A DNA stretch of 7,089 nt from Candidatus Scatomorpha merdipullorum (GTDB taxonomy: Bacteria > Bacillota > Clostridia > Oscillospirales > Oscillospiraceae), in contig DVJK01000152.1 in NCBI GenBank assembly GCA_018716795.1, forward strand, positions 1 through 7,089, written 5' to 3'. Both the position numbers and the translations under genes were made by a program. Shown here piece after piece: positions 1 to 6,700 of this stretch; position 1 is the stretch's first letter, and each line of letters begins with the position of its first letter. The notes beneath the pieces are model-generated. The model searched no databases, was not told the DNA's origin, and worked only from the letters and a program-made list of their open reading frames with translations.

Positions 1-1
1 G

Positions 2-463
2 AGTCCGGAGGACATAGAGGTGCTGATACACCCCGAGAGCGTCGTCCACAGCGCGGTCGAGCTCGTGGACGGGACGGTTATAGCCCAGCTCGGAGTGCCG
101 GACATGGGCCTTCCCATACAGTACGCGCTCACGTACCCCGAGCGCTGCCCGAGCGCGAGCGAGCGGCTGGATTTGACGCGCCTCGCCGGGCTCAGCTTCC
201 TGAGGCCGGAGCTCGAGAAGACGCCCTGCCTTGCGCTGGCAATGGACTGCGCCCGGCGCGGAGGGAACGCGCCCGCGGTCATGTCCGCGGCGAACGAGGC
301 CGCCGTCGGGGCGTTTTTGAAGGGGAAACTGGGGTATAATGAAATCTATGAGAGTGTTGCCTGGGTGCTCGGGCGCATAGGCTTCATTGCGGAGCCCTCG
401 CTGGAGGAGATAATCGCCTCGGACGGCGAGGCGCGCACTCTTTTTAAGGAGAGTTATTCCTGA
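2..463 (+). CDS. dxr: 1-deoxy-D-xylulose 5-phosphate reductoisomerase, C-terminal part (5' end outside window)
   Basis: Dxr (IspC) is the cytosolic NADPH- and divalent-metal-dependent enzyme that converts DXP to MEP, the committed step of the MEP isoprenoid pathway. About 153 C-terminal residues are visible. The reading frame is open from base 2 and starts with SPEDIEVLIHPESVVHS, which matches the E. coli Dxr segment PDDMEVLIHPQSVIHS near residue 248 of 398. It continues with VIAQLGVPDM and PIQYALTYPER, both family hallmarks, then the helical C-terminal domain containing SAANEAAVGAFL. The NADPH domain and most catalytic residues lie off the left edge, so activity cannot be judged. The GTG at 20 is an internal valine, not a start, because homology continues upstream of it. 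The TGA stop at 461-463 shares its A with the ATG of rseP, so the two genes are probably translationally coupled. Identity is secure; the gene is partial only because the window cuts it. Confidence 0.96.
   Translation, partial: SPEDIEVLIHPESVVHSAVELVDGTVIAQLGVPDMGLPIQYALTYPERCPSASERLDLTRLAGLSFLRPELEKTPCLALAMDCARRGGNAPAVMSAANEAAVGAFLKGKLGYNEIYESVAWVLGRIGFIAEPSLEEIIASDGEARTLFKESYS
446..451 (+). promoter_or_regulatory. Ribosome binding site for rseP, inside the dxr 3' end
   Basis: AAGGAG lies 11 bases before the ATG at 463, inside the last codons of dxr. The spacing is slightly long but usable. With the one-base stop/start overlap (TGATG), it supports 463 as the rseP start and suggests that ribosomes ending dxr help to start rseP. 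Confidence 0.75.
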
Positions 464-1527
464 TGTTCATTGTCATAGCCATAATCGCCTTCGGCATCCT
501 CGTGGGCATACACGAGTTCGGCCACTTCATCGCGGCCAAGAGCCTGGGCGTCAAGGTCAACGAGTTCTCCATAGGCATGGGCCCGGCCCTCTGGAAAAAG
601 CAGAAGGGCGAGACGCTTTACGCCCTGCGCTGCCTGCCCATAGGCGGCTACTGCGCCATGGAGGGCGAGGACGAGGAGACCGGCGACCCCAGGGCCTTCA
701 CGGGGCAGCCGGCCTGGAAGCGCATAATCATCCTCTGCGCGGGCAGCTTCATGAACCTGCTGCTGGGCTTCGTGCTCGTGCTCATCATCTTCTACCAGGG
801 CTGGGGCTTCAACACCACGATTGTCGACCACGTGGACCCCGAGAGCGACTTGTACGGCTACATCCAGGCGGGCGACGAGATATACTCCATCGACGGGCAC
901 CGCACCTATTTCGCGGGAAACGTCAGCCTCTACCTCTCGCGCAACGCCTCCCAGGTGTACGACGTCGTCGTCGTGCGCGACGGCGAGCGCGTGAAGTTCG
1001 ACGACCTGCGCATAGAGCCCTACGAGCGCGTGGACGAGAACGGGAATGTCAGCAGGGTGTACGGCTATGCCCTCACGGTGACCGAGGCGACGTTTTTCAA
1101 CACGATAAAGTACGCCTTTTACGACATGATTGACTTTGTCCGCCTGGTCTGGCTGGGCCTCTCCGACCTCGTGACGGGCGTCTTCGGCCTCGAGGAAATG
1201 GCGGGCGTCGTGGGCATAGTGGACATGATAAACGAGATTGGCAGCACCACCGCCGAGCAGGAGAGCTTCGGCCTGGCCCTCATCGACGTGGGCAACGTCG
1301 TGGCCTTCATCGCCGTGAACCTCGCGGTCATGAACATGCTGCCCATCCCGGCGCTGGACGGCGGGCGCGTCCTCTTCGTTTTGCTCAACTCCGTGATACA
1401 TCTCTTCACCCGCAAGCGCATCCCCGCGCGCTACGAGGGCTACGTCCACGCGGCGGGCATGGTGCTCCTGCTCGGGCTGATGGTCGTGCTGATGTACAAC
1501 GATATTATGAGGCTGATAACGAGATAG
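463..1527 (+). CDS. rseP: Site-2 intramembrane zinc metalloprotease (RseP/RasP family)
   Basis: This 354-residue membrane protease cuts substrates inside the lipid bilayer. Known relatives cleave anti-sigma factors (E. coli RseA, B. subtilis RsiW) and remnant signal peptides; its substrate here is unknown. The zinc site is complete: HEFGH at residues 17-21 in the first membrane helix (H17, E18, H21), and the second-half motif NMLPIPALDGG at 291-301, with D299 as the third ligand. The conserved AGSFMN segment (93-98) begins a membrane stretch at about 87-110. A single PDZ domain occupies about 115-185, with GDEIYSIDG at 137-145. Further membrane segments are near 275-310 and 328-347. It is shorter than B. 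subtilis RasP (about 420) but has all the core parts. The start is fixed by the upstream AAGGAG and by the protein opening directly into the first helix. The location between dxr and ispG is common in Clostridia and does not imply a MEP-pathway role. Confidence 0.95.
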   Translation: MFIVIAIIAFGILVGIHEFGHFIAAKSLGVKVNEFSIGMGPALWKKQKGETLYALRCLPIGGYCAMEGEDEETGDPRAFTGQPAWKRIIILCAGSFMNLLLGFVLVLIIFYQGWGFNTTIVDHVDPESDLYGYIQAGDEIYSIDGHRTYFAGNVSLYLSRNASQVYDVVVVRDGERVKFDDLRIEPYERVDENGNVSRVYGYALTVTEATFFNTIKYAFYDMIDFVRLVWLGLSDLVTGVFGLEEMAGVVGIVDMINEIGSTTAEQESFGLALIDVGNVVAFIAVNLAVMNMLPIPALDGGRVLFVLLNSVIHLFTRKRIPARYEGYVHAAGMVLLLGLMVVLMYNDIMRLITR

Positions 1528-1555
1528 CGGCTTATAAGAATTTGGGGCTGATATT

Positions 1556-2620
1556 ATGACTACGAGAGAGAACACAAGGCAGATAAAGGTCGGAGGCGTC
1601 CCCGTGGGTGGGGGCGCCGCCGTTTCCGTGCAGTCGATGTGCAATGTACATACCCAGGACCTGCCCGCCGTCACGGCGCAGATACGCGCCCTGCGCGCGG
1701 CGGGCTGCGACATTGTGCGCGTCGCGGTGCCGGATATGGACGCGGCGCGGGCCGTATCGGCCGTCAAGGAGGCCGTGCCGGACGTGCCGCTCGTCGCGGA
1801 CATACACTTCGACTACCGTCTCGCGCTCGAGTGCGCGGCGCGGGGCATAGATAAGATACGCATAAACCCGGGCAACATCGGCGGCGCGGACAAGGTCGCC
1901 GCCGTGGCGAAGGCCTGCGCGGAGCGGCATGTGCCCATACGCATAGGCGTCAACGGCGGCAGCCTTGAAAAGCCCCTGCTCGAGAAGTACGGCCACCCGA
2001 CCGCCGAGGCGATAGTCGAGAGCGCGGCGGGGCATATCCGCCTCCTGAACGACTGCGGCTTCGACGATATCTGCCTCTCGCTCAAGAGCAGCAGCGTCCC
2101 GCTGACCGTCGCGGCCTACCGCCTCGCGGCGGAGACCTTCCCTTACCCGCTGCACCTGGGCGTCACGGAGACGGGCACGGCCTATAACGGCGTCGTGCGC
2201 TCCGCCGTGGGCATAGGCGCGCTGCTTATGGAGGGCATAGGCGACACCGTCCGCGTCTCCCTCACCGCCGACCCCGTCGAGGAGGTGCGCGCAGGGCTGG
2301 CCATCCTCAGGGCCGCGGGCCTTCGCCGCGGCGGCGTGCGCCTGGTGAGCTGCCCCACCTGCGGCCGCACGGAGATCGACCTCATCTCCCTCGCCCATGA
2401 GGTGGAGGAGCGGTTGCAGAACGTGAAGGCCGATATCACCGTCGCCGTCATGGGCTGCGTCGTGAACGGGCCCGGCGAGGCGCGCGAGGCCGACTACGGC
2501 GTCGCAGGCGGCAGGGGCTGCGGCCTGCTCTTCAAAAAGGGCGAAATAGTCCGCAGATTGCCCGAAAACGAGCTGTGTTCGGCGCTTCTGGAGCTTATAG
2601 AGAGCGAGGTGGGCAGGTGA
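1556..2620 (+). CDS. ispG: (E)-4-hydroxy-3-methylbut-2-enyl-diphosphate synthase (IspG/GcpE)
   Basis: IspG is the cytosolic [4Fe-4S] enzyme that reductively opens MEcPP to HMBPP, the penultimate MEP-pathway step, using electrons from flavodoxin or ferredoxin. The 354-residue protein has the normal two-domain bacterial length. An N-terminal TIM-barrel spans about residues 1-255, opening TRQIKVGGVPVGGG then VQSM, with ADIHFDYRLA (81-90), INPGNIG (103-109) and GVNGGSLE (131-138). The C-terminal iron-sulfur domain carries SCPTCGR (C266, C269) and MGCVVNGPGEA (C301), the three cluster cysteines, plus E308, matching the conserved catalytic glutamate. The ATG at 1556 is 28 bases after the rseP stop. 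Only a weak Shine-Dalgarno-like GGGG (1544-1547) precedes it, but the start is right because the family's conserved N-terminus follows at once. One oddity is C29 in VQSMCN, where the usual form is VQSMTN. All key residues are present, so it should be active. Confidence 0.96.
   Translation: MTTRENTRQIKVGGVPVGGGAAVSVQSMCNVHTQDLPAVTAQIRALRAAGCDIVRVAVPDMDAARAVSAVKEAVPDVPLVADIHFDYRLALECAARGIDKIRINPGNIGGADKVAAVAKACAERHVPIRIGVNGGSLEKPLLEKYGHPTAEAIVESAAGHIRLLNDCGFDDICLSLKSSSVPLTVAAYRLAAETFPYPLHLGVTETGTAYNGVVRSAVGIGALLMEGIGDTVRVSLTADPVEEVRAGLAILRAAGLRRGGVRLVSCPTCGRTEIDLISLAHEVEERLQNVKADITVAVMGCVVNGPGEAREADYGVAGGRGCGLLFKKGEIVRRLPENELCSALLELIESEVGR
2606..2619 (+). promoter_or_regulatory. Ribosome binding site and overlapping GTG start of polC
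   Basis: GAGG at 2606-2609, seven bases before a GTG at 2617-2619, sits in the final codons of ispG. The GTG overlaps the ispG TGA (2618-2620) as GTGA, a classic four-base coupling junction. This decides the polC start: the frame is open back to 2575, but the upstream GTG there has no family-like sequence behind it and lies well inside ispG. Confidence 0.8.
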
Positions 2621-5600
2621 GCGTCGCCTTTCTGACCATCTTCCCGGGCTGCGAAGCCCTGCGCGAGAGCGCCGGCGGCCTCGACAAGGCGGAGGTCGAG
2701 AGCGTCGTCGTCGACGAGGCCGAGAGCTCCATGAGCATAGACGCGCGCTTCGCCGCCACCGCCGCCCCGGCGGAGATAGGCGCGATAGAGAGCTCGCTGC
2801 GCGCGCAGTACGGGCTTTTGAAGGTCACGCTCAAAGCCGAGTTCCCGAAGATAGTGCCGCAGCAAAAGCAGCTCGGCAGGCCCGAGCCAGGAGAGGGCCG
2901 GCTGCTCTACGGCAAGGCCCTGCGCAAGTCGGACGTTCCGGTTGACATAAGTTCAGTGAACCTCGAGAGCGGCTACGTCACGATAAAGGGCGAGATATTC
3001 TCCGTCAGCAACCGCGAGATTCAAAAGCGCGGCGCGAGCGTGCTGAGCTTCGACATGACGGACTACACGGGCTCCGTCCGCGTCAACAGGTTTTTCGCCA
3101 AGGGCGAGGACGCGGGCATACTCGGCAAGGTCAAGCCCGGGATGTGCGTCATAGTGCGCGGCCGGCCGGAGTTCGACAAGTTCTACGGCGACATGGTCAT
3201 AGAGCCGCAGAGCATCGCCGTGGGCAGCATGGAGACGCGGCCCGACGCCCATGAGGGCGAAAAGCGCGTCGAGCTCCACCTGCACACGCGCTACTCCACC
3301 CTCGACGCCTTGCCCGACCCGGCCAAGGTGGTCGAGCGGGCCGCGCAGTGGGGCATGAAGGCCGTCGCGGTCACCGACCACGGCACGGCGCAGTCCTTCC
3401 CCGAGATGAGCAAGGCGGGGAAGAAGCACGGCGTCAAGATAATCTACGGCCTCGAGGGCTATTTCGTAAACGACGTGGACGACGGCCTCGCCGTCCGCGG
3501 CGAGAGCGGGCTGCCGCTCGACGCGGAGTTCATCGCCTTCGACGTGGAGACGACCGGCCTCTCTGCCGCGGCGGACAGGCTCACGGAGATAGGCGCGGTG
3601 CGCTTCTCGGGCGGGAGGACGCTCGAGACCTTCTCCACCTTCGTAAACCCGGGGATGCACATCCCGGCCAATATAACGGAGCTCACCGGCATCAGGGACA
3701 GCGACGTTGAAAACGCTCCGGACGAGGGCGAGGCCATGCGCGCCTTCCTCGACTTCTGCGGCGGAAGGCCCATAATCGCGCACAACGCGAGCTTCGACAC
3801 CGGCTTCATGGCCGCCGCCTGCGCGCGGCAGGGCATCGAGTTCAGGCCGGTGGTGATAGACACGCTCATCCTCGCCCAGCGCCTGCTGCCGGAGCTCCGG
3901 CGGCACAAGCTGGACATCGTCTCAAAGCACCTGGGCCTCCCCGAATTCAACCACCACCGCGCCTTTGACGACGCGGAGGTCGTCGCGCGCATGATGGAGA
4001 AGTTCATCCCCATGCTGCACAACCAGGGCGCGGAAAGGCTCAGCGACGTGAACGGCGTCATGAGCCGCCTCTCCGGCGGAGGCAGGAGCCGCGTGAGGCA
4101 CATCTCCCTGCTCGTCCGCAACAAGACCGGCCTCAAGAACCTCTACAAGCTCATCTCCGCAAGCTATTTGAAGCACTATCAGCGCAACCCGATAATCCCC
4201 AAGAGCCTGCTCGCGGAGCACCGCGAGGGCCTGCTCATAGGCTCGGCCTGCGAGGCGGGCGAGGTCTTCAGCGCCGTGCTGCGCGGCACGGGCGGCCAGG
4301 AGCTCAGGCAGCTGGCGGATTTCTACGACTACTTTGAGATAATGCCGCTGGCGAACAACCGCTTCCTCGTCGAAAACGGCACAGTGCGCGACGACGAGGG
4401 CCTTCGCGACCTGAACCGCCGCGTGGTCAAGCTCGCGCGGGAGCTCGGTAAGCCCGTCGTCGCCACCGGCGACGTCCACTTCCTCGACCCTAGGGATGAG
4501 ATTTACCGGCGCATACTGCTCGCGGCCAAGAAATTCTCCGACGCTGACCGGCCCAACCCCCTCTATTTCCGGACGACGGACGAGATGCTTGAGGAGTTCG
4601 CCTACCTTGGCGGCGAGACGGCCTACGAGGCCGTGGTCAGGAACCCGAACGCCATCGCGGACATGTGCGAGGAGATAAAGCTTCTCCCCGACGGGCTCTT
4701 CCCGCCGAAGATAGAGAACTCCGACGGCCAGCTCAAGGACCTGGTCTACGGCCGCATGCACGAGATATACGGCGAAAACCCGCCCGCCATCGTCACCGAG
4801 CGCGTCGAGACCGAGCTGCACGACATCCTCTCGCGGCACTACGACGTCATATACATGTCCGCGCAGAAGCTGGTCGCGGACTCGAACGCGCACGGCTATC
4901 TCGTCGGCAGCCGCGGCAGCGTGGGCTCCAGCCTCGTCGCCTACATGTCCGGGATAACCGAGGTGAACAGCCTGCCCGCGCACTACGTCTGCCCAAGCTG
5001 CCACTACACGGACTTCGAGTCCGGCAGGGGCTTCGGCTGCGGCGCGGACATGCCGGACAAAAGCTGCCCCGTCTGCGGCGCGAAGCTCCGCAAGGAGGGC
5101 TTCGACATACCCTTCGAGACCTTCCTCGGCTTTGGCGGCGACAAGGTGCCGGATATAGACCTCAACTTCTCGGGCGAGTATCAGGCCAAGGCGCATAAGT
5201 ACACCGAGGAGCTCTTCGGGAGCGACCACGTCTTTCGCGCGGGCACGATAGGCACGCTGGCCGAAAAGACGGCCTACGGCTACGTCCTCAAGTATACGGA
5301 GGAGCGCGGGATAAAGCTCTCCAAGGCGGAGGAGGGCCGCCTCGCCGCCGGCCTTGTCGGCGTCAAGCGCACGACGGGCCAGCACCCGGGCGGCCTCGTC
5401 GTCATACCGCAGGACATGGAGGTCGAGGACTTCTGCCCCGTGCAGCACCCGGCCGACGACCCGGGCAGCGGGATAATAACGACGCATTTTGAATACCACA
5501 GCATGGAGGACAACCTCCTCAAGCTCGACGAGCTCGGCCACGATGACCCGACCATGCTCAAGATGCTCCAGGACATGACCGGCGTCGACGTCAAAAGCGT

Positions 5601-6585
5601 GCCGCTCGACGACCCGGAGACCCGCGCCATCTTCAAGAGCCCGGCCCCGCTGGGCCTGCCCGGCGACGACCCGATAATCGGCAAGACCGGCACGATAGGC
5701 ATCCCCGAGTTCGGCACGGGTTTCACGCGCCAGATGCTTGTCGACACCGGGCCCGAGCAGTTCGACACGCTCGTGCGCCTCTCCGGCTACTCCCACGGCA
5801 CCGACGTGTGGCTCGGCAACGCGAAGGACCTGATACTCTCCGGCACCGCCACGGTCAAGGACACGATAGGCTGCCGCGACGACATCATGCTCTACCTTAT
5901 CTCCGTGGGCATGGAGCCCAAGCGCAGCTTCAAGATAATGGAGGCCGTCCGCAAGGGCCGCGGCCTGCCCGAGGGCGCGGAGGAGGAGATGCGCGGCCAC
6001 GGCGTGCCCGACTGGTACATAGACTCCTGCAAGAAGATAAAGTACCTCTTCCCGAAGGCCCACGCCGTCGCCTACGTCATGATGGGCTTCCGCATAGCCT
6101 ACTTCAAGGTGCACTATCCGCTGCAGTATTACAGCGCCTATTTCTACCGCCGCAGCCAGAAGGACGCCTTCGACGCCGCGCTGATGATTCAGGGCGAGGA
6201 CTTCGTGCGCCGGAAGATAAACGAGATAGACGCCAAGTCCGACGCCACGGCCAAGGAGCAGGACTTGCGCACCACGCTCGAGTCCGTCTATGAGTTCTAC
6301 CGCCGGGGCTTCGACTTTGCGCCGATAGACCTCTATGAGAGCGACGAGAGCAAGTTCCTCGTCGTCGGCGAAAAGCAGCTGCGCCCGCCCTTCGTAAGCC
6401 TCTCCGGCCTCGGCGAGGCCGCCGCGCGCGACCTCGCCGCCGCCCGCGAGGGAGGACGCGAGTTCATCTCCGTCGAGGAGCTGTCCATGGCCTGTCCCAA
6501 GCTCAGCCAGGCGCATATAGAGCAGCTCAAGGCCGTCGGCGCGCTCAGCTCGCTGCCGGATGAGAGCCAGATGAGCTTCTTTTAA
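2617..6585 (+). CDS. polC: DNA polymerase III alpha subunit, PolC type, with 3'-5' exonuclease
   Basis: PolC is the main replicative DNA polymerase of Firmicutes, acting in the cytosolic replisome with the beta clamp and DnaX. From the GTG start it has 1322 residues, against about 1437 in B. subtilis. Domains in order: short N-terminal domain (1-75), linker, OB fold (about 115-200), first PHP part with ELHLHTRYS (219-227) and TDHG (253-256), inserted DnaQ-like exonuclease (about 303-475) with all DEDDh residues (D309, E311, D394, H447, D452), second PHP part with TGDVHF (617-622), and the polymerase core with GSRGSVGSS (764-772). A cysteine zinc motif follows (C792, C795, C817, C820), then the catalytic PDIDLNFSGEYQAKAH with D846 and D848, and LKLDELGHDD with D971 as likely third aspartate. 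A helix-hairpin-helix is near 1262-1275. The last five residues, QMSFF, match the beta-clamp-binding peptide (QLSLF in B. subtilis). No intein or frameshift is seen. The odd feature is the shortened N-terminal region. Confidence 0.97.
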   Translation: MSVAFLTIFPGCEALRESAGGLDKAEVESVVVDEAESSMSIDARFAATAAPAEIGAIESSLRAQYGLLKVTLKAEFPKIVPQQKQLGRPEPGEGRLLYGKALRKSDVPVDISSVNLESGYVTIKGEIFSVSNREIQKRGASVLSFDMTDYTGSVRVNRFFAKGEDAGILGKVKPGMCVIVRGRPEFDKFYGDMVIEPQSIAVGSMETRPDAHEGEKRVELHLHTRYSTLDALPDPAKVVERAAQWGMKAVAVTDHGTAQSFPEMSKAGKKHGVKIIYGLEGYFVNDVDDGLAVRGESGLPLDAEFIAFDVETTGLSAAADRLTEIGAVRFSGGRTLETFSTFVNPGMHIPANITELTGIRDSDVENAPDEGEAMRAFLDFCGGRPIIAHNASFDTGFMAAACARQGIEFRPVVIDTLILAQRLLPELRRHKLDIVSKHLGLPEFNHHRAFDDAEVVARMMEKFIPMLHNQGAERLSDVNGVMSRLSGGGRSRVRHISLLVRNKTGLKNLYKLISASYLKHYQRNPIIPKSLLAEHREGLLIGSACEAGEVFSAVLRGTGGQELRQLADFYDYFEIMPLANNRFLVENGTVRDDEGLRDLNRRVVKLARELGKPVVATGDVHFLDPRDEIYRRILLAAKKFSDADRPNPLYFRTTDEMLEEFAYLGGETAYEAVVRNPNAIADMCEEIKLLPDGLFPPKIENSDGQLKDLVYGRMHEIYGENPPAIVTERVETELHDILSRHYDVIYMSAQKLVADSNAHGYLVGSRGSVGSSLVAYMSGITEVNSLPAHYVCPSCHYTDFESGRGFGCGADMPDKSCPVCGAKLRKEGFDIPFETFLGFGGDKVPDIDLNFSGEYQAKAHKYTEELFGSDHVFRAGTIGTLAEKTAYGYVLKYTEERGIKLSKAEEGRLAAGLVGVKRTTGQHPGGLVVIPQDMEVEDFCPVQHPADDPGSGIITTHFEYHSMEDNLLKLDELGHDDPTMLKMLQDMTGVDVKSVPLDDPETRAIFKSPAPLGLPGDDPIIGKTGTIGIPEFGTGFTRQMLVDTGPEQFDTLVRLSGYSHGTDVWLGNAKDLILSGTATVKDTIGCRDDIMLYLISVGMEPKRSFKIMEAVRKGRGLPEGAEEEMRGHGVPDWYIDSCKKIKYLFPKAHAVAYVMMGFRIAYFKVHYPLQYYSAYFYRRSQKDAFDAALMIQGEDFVRRKINEIDAKSDATAKEQDLRTTLESVYEFYRRGFDFAPIDLYESDESKFLVVGEKQLRPPFVSLSGLGEAAARDLAAAREGGREFISVEELSMACPKLSQAHIEQLKAVGALSSLPDESQMSFF

Positions 6586-6614
6586 TACGCCGCGCCCGCC
6601 CTCGCCGCCCGATT

Positions 6615-6639
6615 CCCGGAACGCGAGAGTGATTCCGGG
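6615..6639 (+). repeat. Inverted repeat after polC, possible weak terminator
   Basis: CCCGGAA (6615-6621) and TTCCGGG (6633-6639) are perfect 7-base complements around an 11-base loop, 29 bases after the polC stop. A transcript could fold into a GC-rich hairpin here. No run of T follows directly; the nearest is TTTT at 6654-6657. It is therefore not a standard intrinsic terminator, though its position at the end of the operon fits a transcript end or 3'-end-protecting structure. GATTCC is also directly repeated at 6611 and 6631. Confidence 0.4.
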
Positions 6640-6648
6640 CATTATAGG

Positions 6649-6677
6649 TGGACTTTTCGCTCCCGGCAGCTTAGAAT
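6649..6677 (+). promoter_or_regulatory. Candidate sigma-A-type promoter for the XRE regulator gene
   Basis: TGGACT (6649-6654, four of six to TTGACA) and TAGAAT (6672-6677, five of six to TATAAT) are separated by exactly 17 bases. Transcription would start at about 6683-6685, giving a very short leader containing the AAAGGAGGG ribosome site and the ATG at 6701. It lies in the only intergenic gap of the window, which fits a separate unit for the regulator. This is a pattern match only, so confidence is moderate. Confidence 0.5.
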
Positions 6678-6697
6678 TTGCCCGAAAGGAGGGCAAA
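6677..6697 (+). promoter_or_regulatory. Palindrome enclosing the regulator's ribosome binding site (possible operator)
   Basis: TTTGCCC (6677-6683) and GGGCAAA (6691-6697) are perfect 7-base inverted copies around a 7-base centre, GAAAGGA. The strong ribosome site AAAGGAGGG (6685-6693, seven bases before the ATG) spans the centre and the right arm. The left arm touches the -10 element of the candidate promoter. Two readings are possible: a two-fold-symmetric DNA operator for the downstream helix-turn-helix protein (autoregulation), or an RNA hairpin masking the ribosome site on transcripts reading through from polC. The palindrome is seen directly; its function is inferred. Confidence 0.5.
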
Positions 6698-6700
6698 CAC

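Noticed and set aside
335..340. Perfect TATAAT inside dxr, about 120 bases before rseP, as a possible internal promoter
   Set aside because: No reasonable -35 box at 16-18 bases and no TG extension. The codons encode an ordinary Dxr helix segment (GYNEIYES), so chance is the simpler explanation.
1501..1559. Ten-base direct repeat GATATTATGA at 1501-1510 and 1550-1559, flanking the rseP-ispG junction
   Set aside because: One copy encodes the conserved-looking rseP C-terminus and the other includes the ispG start codon. It is short, AT-rich and without further symmetry, so it is not convincing as a regulatory or mobile-element scar.
454..1803. Antisense open frame of about 449 codons across rseP and the start of ispG
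   Set aside because: Translation is histidine- and acid-rich with no family features and spans two well-supported genes and their junction; a by-product of codon bias.
1532..2398. Antisense open frame of about 288 codons opposite ispG
   Set aside because: No recognisable motif and no convincing ribosome site; it lies opposite an intact ispG with all catalytic residues.
2575..2616. Upstream GTG start for polC at 2575
   Set aside because: It would add 14 residues encoded inside ispG without family similarity. The GTG at 2617 has a proper ribosome site and the standard four-base overlap.
2953..4136. Overlapping antisense frames opposite the PHP and exonuclease region of polC
   Set aside because: These are shadows of PolC coding; neither translation looks like a protein family and both lie wholly within conserved polC motifs.
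2617..6585. Intein, frameshift or internal deletion in the PolC catalytic region
   Set aside because: Exonuclease, PHP, zinc, palm and C-terminal motifs appear in order with normal spacing; only the N-terminal region is short.
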